A DNA stretch of 64,000 nucleotides from SFWF01 sp045638145 (GTDB taxonomy: Bacteria > Bacillota > Clostridia > Oscillospirales > Acutalibacteraceae), in assembly GCA_045638145.1 (NCBI GenBank), contig JAZUAU010000019.1, forward strand, positions 39,730 to 103,729, in the 5' to 3' direction. Both the position numbers and the translations under genes were made by a program. Under the pieces are notes generated by a model. The model was not told the DNA's origin, did no database searches, and saw nothing but the letters and a program-made list of their open reading frames with translations. This document shows positions 48,443 to 55,941 of the stretch, one piece after another (position 1 is the stretch's first letter; every line of letters starts with the position of its first letter).

Positions 48443-51400
48443 ATGTCTGTAGTTTTAAGTGATATATTCGGCGAACAGTTTTTTGACGAATCGGTTATAG
48501 CCCTCTCAGGGGTAGAGGTTTTAGCCTGCGATGTTAACGCTGAAGAGGGAAATATTGATATCGAGTTGAGAAGCGAGAATTACATACCGTCAAAAAATAC
48601 TGCCGCTTTTAAAAATTTGCTGCTTTCAAAACTAGGTCTTAAAGCAGTAAATATAAGCTATGAATATCCGCCTACTGCCTTCGCACAGCAGGCGTGTTTC
48701 GACCTACTTGAAGCTATAAAGTCCAAATACTCTATCCTCAATGGATATTTTAACAAAGCGGAGGTTACTGTAAAGGGTGATGATGTAAAGGTAACTTTGC
48801 AGTATGGTGGTCTTGATACTATTCTCAGTATTGGTGCGGACAAGCTATTTGAGAAGGTAGTGCGAGACCGTTTTAAGCGTGAGGTTAAGCTTTCTTTTGA
48901 CGGAGTGACCGAAACCGAGGAAAGACTTGCACCGCCTCCGATGGTAGCACAGCCCTTAGCGGCTGAAAAACCGAAGGAATCGGCACTGATGCCTGAAAAA
49001 CCGAAAAAGGTTTACGATTATAAGCCCGCCGACGGTCTGCCGGTATATCTTGAGAGCGCAGAGCTTTTCTGGGGAAGAAGACTTGATACAAGGGTTAAGC
49101 AGATGATTGACGTTTCAGAGAGTGATGAGTATATTACCTGTTGGGGCGAGGTTTTTGACGTCGAAATGCGCTTAATCAAGACAAAAAGAGGCGAATCCAA
49201 CGTTTTGGAATTCTCCTTCAGCGATTATACAAACTCGCTTTCTTGCAGTATGTTTGTCGATCCCAAGGACGTCGATAAATTTAAGCTCGTTAAAAACGGA
49301 AACTTTATTCTCGTTAACGGTGCTTATGTGTTTGATAGCTACAAAAAAGATTATATTGTTAAACCAAAATCTATAGCAACCCTTCAGAAATATGTTGAAA
49401 AAGACAATTATGACGGAATGAAGAGAATAGAGCTTCACTGCCATACCAATATGTCGGCAAAGGATGCTGTGTCTTCAGGCGCGGATATCGTCCGTCAGGC
49501 GTATAACTGGGGGCATAAGGCGATAGCGATTACCGACCACGGTGTTGTTCAGGCATATCCCTCTGCGGCAGGCGAAGTTAAAGCTATTCGCAAAAGCGGA
49601 GGAGAATTTAAGGTTATATATGGTGTTGAATCCTATTTCGTAAACGATGAAAAATACGGAATGGATTTCTCATCACTTTATAAACTGGGCAAGGTTAACC
49701 ACCAGATAATTTTGGTTAAGGACCTTGTAGGGCTGAAGAATCTTTACCGGCTCGTATCTACGGCTCATCTTGATAATTTCTTTAAGCGTCCCGTAACACT
49801 CAAGAGTGAGCTTGATAAATACCGCGAGGGCTTAATCGTCGGCTCAGCTTGTGAGCAGGGCGAGCTTTATAAGGCTGTCGTTGACGGTAAAAGCGACGAA
49901 GAACTTTGTGAAATTGCATCATACTATGACTATCTTGAGATTCAGCCTCTCGGAAATAACGAATTTATGGTGCGCGAATCATCACGTCCGGATAAGCGCA
50001 ATGAAAAAACAGGTGAGGTAACACCCAATAAGTTTAAGCACGTAACAAGTCTTGAGGTTATTAAGAATTTCAACAGAAAAATTGTAGAGATTGCCGATAA
50101 ACTCGGAAAGCCAGTAGTTGCAACGGGTGATGTTCACTTTCTTAAAAAAGAGGATGAAATCATCCGTAAAATACTTATGGCGGGTCAGGGCTACGACGAT
50201 TTTGACAATCAGGCACCCCTTTATCTTAAAACAACCGAAGAGATGCTCTCAGACTTCGATTATTTTGGGGATAGGGCAAAGGAGTTTGTTATCGACAATC
50301 CAAACAAAATTGCTGATATGGTATCGGATGATGTAATACCTGTTCCCGACGGAAACTATCCTCCCGTGATCGAAGGCTCGGATGATTTGCTTCGAAATAT
50401 CTGTTGGGAAAATGCCCATAAGATTTATGGAGAAAAGGTTCCGGAAATAGTCGAAAAGCGTCTTGAAAAGGAGCTTAATTCAATCATTAACAACGGCTTC
50501 TCAATAATGTATATTTCGGCGCAGAAGCTTGTTGCTTTCAGTGAGAAAAACGGATATCTTGTCGGCTCACGAGGTTCTGTAGGTTCATCCTTTGTTGCAA
50601 CGATGGCTGGAATATCCGAGGTTAACCCGCTTGCGCCTCACTACGTATGTCCGAACTGCTGTTACAGTGAGTTCTTTACCGATGGTTCTGTCGGTTCAGG
50701 CTTTGATCTGCCCGAAAAGAATTGTCCCGAGTGCGGAACATCTCTTCACCGTGACGGTCATGACATACCGTTTGAAACCTTCCTTGGATTCAAGGGCGAC
50801 AAGGTTCCTGATATCGACCTTAACTTCTCGGATGAATTTCAGACACAGGTTCAAAAATATACCGAAACACTTTTTGGTAGCGAAAACGTTTTTAAGGCGG
50901 GTACTATTTCTACCGTTGCCGAAAAAACTGCTTTCGGTTTCTCAAAGGCTTATGCCGAAAAGAAAAATATTACTCTCAGCCACGCAGAACTAACACGTCT
51001 TGCGGGTAAGGTTGAAAAGGCACAGATTAAGCAGACGACAGGTCAGCATCCCGCAGGTATGATTGTTGTACCACGCGATAAGACCATTTACGATTTCTGC
51101 CCGATTCAGCATCCTGCCGACGATGTTAATTCAGATGTTATTACAACCCATTTCGACTTCCATTCAATTCACGATACTATTCTTAAGCTAGACGAGCTTG
51201 GACACGTTATTCCTACAACATATAAATATCTTGAGGAATACTCTGGCATCAGCGTGAAGGATGTTTCGATGAGTGACCCCAAGGTATACAGCCTCTTCTA
51301 TTCTACAGATGCTCTGGGAGTAACACCCGAGGATATCGACTCTCCTACGGGTACTTACTGCATCCCTGAGTTTGGTACCTCCTTCGTACGCGGAATGCTT

Positions 51401-52258
51401 CGCGACTGTAAACCGAAGAATTTCTCTGACCTTTTGCAGATTTCGGGTCTTTCCCACGGTACAGACGTTTATTTAGGCAATGCAAAAGACCTTATTGATA
51501 AGGGAATTTGTACAATTTCCGAGGTTATTGGTACCCGTGACAACATAATGGTATATCTGATACACCAAGGAATGGATGAGGGAAGAGCCTTTAAGATTAC
51601 CGAAACTGTTCGTAAGGGACTTGTCGCAAAGGGTAAGGTTCCCAAAGAAGACTGGAAAAAAATGGAAGACGATATGCGCGCGGTGAATGTACCGGAGTGG
51701 TATATCGAATCTTGTGGAAAGATAAAGTATATGTTCCCGAAGGCTCACGCCGCAGCTTACGTTACCGCTGCAATCAGAGTCGGCTGGTATAAGGTTTACA
51801 AGCCCATTGAGTTCTACTGCGCATATTTCACCGCCCGACCCGACGATGTCGATGTTGAAACGGTACTTGGCGGTAAGCAAGCTGTTAAGGCATATATCAA
51901 AAATGTCAGAGCAAAGGGAAAGGAAGCCGCCAAGAAGGAGCTCGATGTTTGTGAAAATATGCTGATTTTCAATGAAATGTACGAAAGAGGACTTGAAATA
52001 TTACCGCTCCACCTTACAAAATCTCACGCAACAAAATATCTTGTAGAGGACGGAAAGATGCGTCTGCCGTTCGTCGCGCTGGACGGAGTAGGCGAGAAGG
52101 CTGCGATAGCACTCTATGAAGCGGCTCAAAGCGGTAATTTCCTTTCAAAGCAGGAATTCCAAAATGAAGCGGGCGTTTCAAAGACCGTTGTACAGAAGCT
52201 TATTGATATGGGAGTACTTGATGACCTTCCCGACACCAATCAAATGACATTGTTTTAG
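48443..52258 (+). CDS. polC: DNA polymerase III PolC-type, apparently lacking the exonuclease domain
   Basis: Main replicative polymerase of Bacillota. N-terminal domain, OB fold (about 200-300), then PHP domain starting MKRIELHCHTN (about 326). GVESYF at about 394 is followed only about 36 residues later by GLKNLYRLVS. In standard PolC a 3'-5' exonuclease of about 160-200 residues lies between these points; none of its DEDD motifs (such as FDVETTG) is present. The second PHP half (IVGSACEQGELY; VATGDVHFL), zinc finger CPNCCYSEFF/CPECG, catalytic PDIDLNFS (about 790) and clamp motif QMTLF at the extreme C-terminus are intact. Length is 1,271 aa, versus about 1,430 usually. Confidence 0.93.
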   Translation: MSVVLSDIFGEQFFDESVIALSGVEVLACDVNAEEGNIDIELRSENYIPSKNTAAFKNLLLSKLGLKAVNISYEYPPTAFAQQACFDLLEAIKSKYSILNGYFNKAEVTVKGDDVKVTLQYGGLDTILSIGADKLFEKVVRDRFKREVKLSFDGVTETEERLAPPPMVAQPLAAEKPKESALMPEKPKKVYDYKPADGLPVYLESAELFWGRRLDTRVKQMIDVSESDEYITCWGEVFDVEMRLIKTKRGESNVLEFSFSDYTNSLSCSMFVDPKDVDKFKLVKNGNFILVNGAYVFDSYKKDYIVKPKSIATLQKYVEKDNYDGMKRIELHCHTNMSAKDAVSSGADIVRQAYNWGHKAIAITDHGVVQAYPSAAGEVKAIRKSGGEFKVIYGVESYFVNDEKYGMDFSSLYKLGKVNHQIILVKDLVGLKNLYRLVSTAHLDNFFKRPVTLKSELDKYREGLIVGSACEQGELYKAVVDGKSDEELCEIASYYDYLEIQPLGNNEFMVRESSRPDKRNEKTGEVTPNKFKHVTSLEVIKNFNRKIVEIADKLGKPVVATGDVHFLKKEDEIIRKILMAGQGYDDFDNQAPLYLKTTEEMLSDFDYFGDRAKEFVIDNPNKIADMVSDDVIPVPDGNYPPVIEGSDDLLRNICWENAHKIYGEKVPEIVEKRLEKELNSIINNGFSIMYISAQKLVAFSEKNGYLVGSRGSVGSSFVATMAGISEVNPLAPHYVCPNCCYSEFFTDGSVGSGFDLPEKNCPECGTSLHRDGHDIPFETFLGFKGDKVPDIDLNFSDEFQTQVQKYTETLFGSENVFKAGTISTVAEKTAFGFSKAYAEKKNITLSHAELTRLAGKVEKAQIKQTTGQHPAGMIVVPRDKTIYDFCPIQHPADDVNSDVITTHFDFHSIHDTILKLDELGHVIPTTYKYLEEYSGISVKDVSMSDPKVYSLFYSTDALGVTPEDIDSPTGTYCIPEFGTSFVRGMLRDCKPKNFSDLLQISGLSHGTDVYLGNAKDLIDKGICTISEVIGTRDNIMVYLIHQGMDEGRAFKITETVRKGLVAKGKVPKEDWKKMEDDMRAVNVPEWYIESCGKIKYMFPKAHAAAYVTAAIRVGWYKVYKPIEFYCAYFTARPDDVDVETVLGGKQAVKAYIKNVRAKGKEAAKKELDVCENMLIFNEMYERGLEILPLHLTKSHATKYLVEDGKMRLPFVALDGVGEKAAIALYEAAQSGNFLSKQEFQNEAGVSKTVVQKLIDMGVLDDLPDTNQMTLF

Positions 52259-52276
52259 TCAAAACCAACTAAAAAC

Positions 52277-52331
52277 AACCTTTTGTTTGTTGAAAGTAGC
52301 CAATAAAAGTTACAAAGCAAACAAAAAGGTT
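52277..52331 (+). other. Long hairpin after polC
   Basis: AACCTTTTGTTTG (52277-52289) pairs with CAAACAAAAAGGTT (52318-52331) with one bulge and a 28-base loop. It may terminate polC, but its right arm overlaps the -35 of the next promoter, so termination and initiation could interfere. Confidence 0.6.
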
Positions 52332-52357
52332 GCAATTTTGTAACTATTTGTTATAAT
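52330..52357 (+). promoter_or_regulatory. Promoter of the M23 peptidase gene
   Basis: TTGCAA (52330-52335), 16-bp spacer, TATAAT (52352-52357). TTGTAACT occurs within the spacer (52338-52345), downstream (52382-52389), and inverted upstream (52308-52315). Confidence 0.68.
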
Positions 52358-52399
52358 AATAGGGTCGTGATTATTACAAGATTGTAACTTTTGAAAGGA

Positions 52400-53614
52400 A
52401 TGGTTTATATCAAAGAGCAAATCCTCTCGTTATTAGAGAGAATTAAGTCAATGAGCAAAACCAACAAAATAATAGTGTTATCAATTATTTCTGCAGGAAT
52501 AGCAGTTCTGTCTATGACTTTCGGTGGACTTCGCGTTTCTTACGACGTTTTGTACGGCGGAGAAAAGGTTGCACAGATTTCCGACTTATCGGTATACCGT
52601 GCCGCCGTGTCCCTCGCCAAGGATAGTATCGCAGGCGGTGAAGAGTTCGAGGCAACTGCACCCAGCTTCAAAATGGTGCTCACTCTAAACGGCGGAAAAG
52701 ATTCTGCCGAGATGTTATCTCATCATATTATAACAAATTCTTCGGATGCAATTTCCGGTTATGCTTTTTCTCTTGAGGGAAAGGAAAAACTTTATGTATC
52801 TGATAAGGATGTTCTTGATGGTGTTATTGCAGAGTATTGCAGTAAGTATAATCTAGAGGGAATCAGCAGCGAGAGCACTCTCGCCAAGTCTCCTGTTTTA
52901 GAGAGCATTTACCTTGATGAAAGCATAGCCGCAAGCAGGGAGGAGCTTCTTTCGTATATTGACGGACAGGCTGTAAAAACAAGCGCAAACCTCTCTGTTC
53001 AGTATGAGGTAGACTATGAAACCCTTACAACTAGAACTACCAAGAAGGCGAAGGGCTATCAGGCAGTTACCGTTGCAGGGGTTAAGGGTCTTAACGAAAG
53101 GGTAGAACGGGTCACCTTTATTGACGGTGTTCTCGTTAATACCGAAATTGTCTCCGATACAGTAATTATTCTTCCTGTGACCGAGGAAATAATCATCGGT
53201 ACAGGAAAGGGTACTACCGCTAACGTTATCCACAATGCTTCAACCAAGGGTTACGTTTGGCCTCTTGAGGTAAAGGGTGTTATCACTTCCTACTGGGGCG
53301 ACGGAAGAAACCACAAGGGCATAGATATTGCCGCTCCTGCAGGCACCGAGATTCACGCAGTATTTGACGGTGTTGTAACCTTTGCAGGATGGTGTAATGA
53401 CTATGGCTACAATGTTATTATCGACCACGGCAACGGCGTTCAGACAAGATACGCTCATTCCCGTAAGTTGCACGTCAAGGTGGGTGATAAGGTATCTCAA
53501 GGTGAGTTCATTGCCGAAGTTGGAACAACCGGACAATCTACAGGGAACCACGTTCATTTTGAGGTTATTATTAATGGCACAAGAAGAAACCCTGCTCCTT
53601 ACCTCGGAATCTAA
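52400..53614 (+). CDS. G5-domain M23 (LytM-type) metallopeptidase
   Basis: Membrane-anchored peptidoglycan hydrolase. An N-terminal membrane helix (about 25-43) is followed by an extracellular stalk, a G5 domain (about 205-280; YEVDYETLTTRTTKKAKG, then GLNERVERVTFIDG) and a C-terminal M23 domain. Zinc ligands: HKGIDIAAP (H and D) and GNHVHFEV (HxH). Length is about 404 aa. The start is unsure: ATG 52400 touches AAAGGA and TTG 52391 lies before it. Resembles sporulation or wall-remodelling endopeptidases; the specific stage is unknown. Monocistronic, with its own terminator. Confidence 0.87.
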   Translation: MVYIKEQILSLLERIKSMSKTNKIIVLSIISAGIAVLSMTFGGLRVSYDVLYGGEKVAQISDLSVYRAAVSLAKDSIAGGEEFEATAPSFKMVLTLNGGKDSAEMLSHHIITNSSDAISGYAFSLEGKEKLYVSDKDVLDGVIAEYCSKYNLEGISSESTLAKSPVLESIYLDESIAASREELLSYIDGQAVKTSANLSVQYEVDYETLTTRTTKKAKGYQAVTVAGVKGLNERVERVTFIDGVLVNTEIVSDTVIILPVTEEIIIGTGKGTTANVIHNASTKGYVWPLEVKGVITSYWGDGRNHKGIDIAAPAGTEIHAVFDGVVTFAGWCNDYGYNVIIDHGNGVQTRYAHSRKLHVKVGDKVSQGEFIAEVGTTGQSTGNHVHFEVIINGTRRNPAPYLGI

Positions 53615-53625
53615 AAGATAAATTA

Positions 53626-53656
53626 TACCGCACATCTTTGATGTGCGGTTTTTCCT
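53626..53656 (+). terminator. Terminator after the M23 gene
   Basis: ACCGCACATC (53627-53636) / GATGTGCGGT (53640-53649), loop TTT, then T run. Confidence 0.92.
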
Positions 53657-53664
53657 TTTAAACC

Positions 53665-53693
53665 TTGAAAAAATACAATATATGGTATATAAT
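53665..53693 (+). promoter_or_regulatory. Promoter of the topoisomerase pair
   Basis: TTGAAA (53665-53670), 17-bp spacer, TATAAT (53688-53693). Confidence 0.75.
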
Positions 53694-53726
53694 ATATGTG
53701 TATCTTAAGTACAAAAGGAGCAAACT

Positions 53727-55709
53727 ATGGCTAAAACAGTTAAGGAGTACGGCAACGAAAGCATAACTCAGCTGAAGGGTCCCGACCAGGTGCGTCTGCG
53801 CCCTGCGGTAATCTTCGGTTCGGACGGGCTTGACGGCTGTAAGCATTCTGTATTTGAAATTATCTCCAACTCTATCGACGAAGCGCGCGAGGGTTATGGT
53901 AAAAAGATTATCGTAACAAAGTTTTCTGACGGTTCGGTAGAAGTGCAGGACTTTGGTCGTGGCGCACCCGTTGATTTCAATAATAAAGAACAGCAGTACA
54001 ACTATATTCTTCTTTTCGAAACCCTTTATGCGGGTGGTAAGTATAACACTAACAATGGCGGAGATTATGAATATTCCATCGGTCTTAACGGTCTAGGACT
54101 TGCTTCAACACAGTTCGCTTCTGAATATATGGACGTTGAAATTAAGCGTGATGGATATAAATACAATCTCCATTTTGAGAAGGGAAGAAACAAGGGCGGA
54201 CTTAAAAAAGAGCCTTACACTGGGCGCGATACGGGTACCAAAACAAAATGGAAGCCCGACCTTGATGTCTTTACCGAGATTGATATTCCCTCTGAATACT
54301 TTATCGATATTTTAAAACGTCAGGCTGTTGTAAATGACGGACTTCTTTTCGTTTTCAGAGAACAGCAGGGAAACCGCTTTGTTGAAACCGAGATTTGCTA
54401 TTCAAACGGTATTGTCGACTACGTTGAGGAAAATGTCGGTCTCGACAGAATGACCGAGATTCAGACCTGGCGCACCGAGCGTAAGGGTAAGGACCGCGAG
54501 GACAAGCCCGAATATAAAGTAAAAATCAATGCCGCTTTTTGCTTCTCGAACAAGCGTCAGATGAAGGAGTATTATCATAACTCAAGTTGGCTTGAATATG
54601 GCGGAGCACCCGAAAAGGCGGTTAGAAACGCCTTCGTTTATCAAATAGATTATTACATTAAACAGCAGAACAAATATACAAAAAACGAATCTAAAATTAC
54701 CTTCCAGGACGTGGAGGAATGTCTGGCAATTGTAATTTCTTCCTTCTCAACCCTGACCTCATACGAGAATCAGACAAAAAAGTCTATCACTAATAAGTTT
54801 ATTCAGGAAGCAATGACTGATTTCTTCCGCCATCAGCTTGAGGTGTATTTCATTGAAAATAAGGTGGAGGCTGATAAGATTGCCGATCAGGTTCTTATAA
54901 ATAAACGCTCTCGCGAGCGCAGTGAAAAAGAACGTATCAATATAAAAAAGACCCTTCAAACCTCAAATGATATGGCAAGCCGAGTACAGAAGTTTGTCGA
55001 TTGCCGAAGCCGTGACGTCAACGAGCGTGAAATCTTCATAGTAGAGGGTGACTCGGCACTCGGTTCCTGTAAGCTTGCTCGCGACTCGAACTTCCAGGCT
55101 ATAATGCCGGTCCGCGGTAAGATACTAAACTGCTTAAAGGCGGAGTACGAAAGGGTATTTAAGTCGGAGATTATTACCGACCTTATAAAGGTGCTAGGCT
55201 GCGGCGTAGAGGTTAAGAATAAGGCTAATAAAGACCTTTCAACCTTCAACATTGATAATCTTCGTTGGAATAAGGTTATAATATGTACCGATGCCGATGT
55301 TGACGGTTTCCAGATTAGAACCCTTATTTTAACAATGATTTATAGATTAATGCCTACCCTTATAAATGAGGGCAAGGTGTATATTGCCGAAACGCCGCTT
55401 TATGAAATCACCACCAAGGAAAAGTCATATTTTGCTTATGACGAGCAGGAAAAGAATGACATTCTCCGTATGATTGATGGTAAAAAGCATACAATTCAGC
55501 GTTCAAAAGGACTTGGTGAAAACCAACCTGATATGATGAACCTGACTACTATGAACCCCGAAACGAGAAGACTGATTCGTGTTCTTCCAGAGGATGCTGA
55601 GCAGACATCTATTATGTTCGACCTGTTGCTTGGTGATAACCTTCAGGGCAGAAAAGACTATATTGCGGAAAACGGCGGACTTTATATCGACAACGTTGAC
55701 GTAAGCTAG
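53727..55709 (+). CDS. Divergent type IIA topoisomerase subunit B (ParE/GyrB-like)
   Basis: ATPase subunit of a type IIA topoisomerase. The GHKL ATP site is present but diverged: IISNSIDEA, DFGRGAPVDF (usual DNGRGIPV) and GLNGLGLAS (usual GLHGVG). The Toprim motifs are EGDSALGSCKLARD (about 441) and TDADVDGFQIRTL. QRSKGLGENQPDMM closes the family pattern (usual QRYKGLGEMNP). Length is 660 aa. The changes at near-invariant positions argue against its being the housekeeping GyrB. It pairs with the A subunit downstream. Topo IV is the best guess; no decatenation evidence exists here. Confidence 0.85.
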   Translation: MAKTVKEYGNESITQLKGPDQVRLRPAVIFGSDGLDGCKHSVFEIISNSIDEAREGYGKKIIVTKFSDGSVEVQDFGRGAPVDFNNKEQQYNYILLFETLYAGGKYNTNNGGDYEYSIGLNGLGLASTQFASEYMDVEIKRDGYKYNLHFEKGRNKGGLKKEPYTGRDTGTKTKWKPDLDVFTEIDIPSEYFIDILKRQAVVNDGLLFVFREQQGNRFVETEICYSNGIVDYVEENVGLDRMTEIQTWRTERKGKDREDKPEYKVKINAAFCFSNKRQMKEYYHNSSWLEYGGAPEKAVRNAFVYQIDYYIKQQNKYTKNESKITFQDVEECLAIVISSFSTLTSYENQTKKSITNKFIQEAMTDFFRHQLEVYFIENKVEADKIADQVLINKRSRERSEKERINIKKTLQTSNDMASRVQKFVDCRSRDVNEREIFIVEGDSALGSCKLARDSNFQAIMPVRGKILNCLKAEYERVFKSEIITDLIKVLGCGVEVKNKANKDLSTFNIDNLRWNKVIICTDADVDGFQIRTLILTMIYRLMPTLINEGKVYIAETPLYEITTKEKSYFAYDEQEKNDILRMIDGKKHTIQRSKGLGENQPDMMNLTTMNPETRRLIRVLPEDAEQTSIMFDLLLGDNLQGRKDYIAENGGLYIDNVDVS

Positions 55710-55722
55710 AGCTAAATCGGTC

Positions 55723-55893
55723 AAGCCCTAAATCAGCCTTAAAGGGCGGTTTTAAGCATCTTTCGGTTCATTGCCGCGCAAAGCGGACGCTCTTATGCGC
55801 TCCGCTTCGCCAAAATTCACACAAAAAACAGCACCTTTAAGGTCGCGAATTTTTACAAATTCAAAGCCTTGTTTCAAAATCTGATTCGGGCTT
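55723..55893. other. Nested palindromic element between topoisomerase genes
   Basis: Three concentric inverted repeats: outer AAGCCCTAAATCAG (55723-55736) / CTGATTCGGGCTT (55881-55893); middle CCTTAAAGG (55737-55745) / CCTTTAAGG (55834-55842); inner AAGCGGACGC (55781-55790) / GCGCTCCGCTT (55797-55807). About 171 bp, no open reading frame of note. It resembles a small MITE-like palindromic insertion or a structured RNA within the operon. Confidence 0.6.
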
Positions 55894-55941
55894 AAATGCT
55901 TTGGCTAATTAAAAGTTTAAGAAATTAAAGGAGAAAATTTA

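Noticed and set aside
52338..52357. WalR (YycF) box over the M23 promoter
   Set aside because: Spacing between half-sites is 4 instead of 5 bases and the second half is TGTTAT; kept only as a weak observation.
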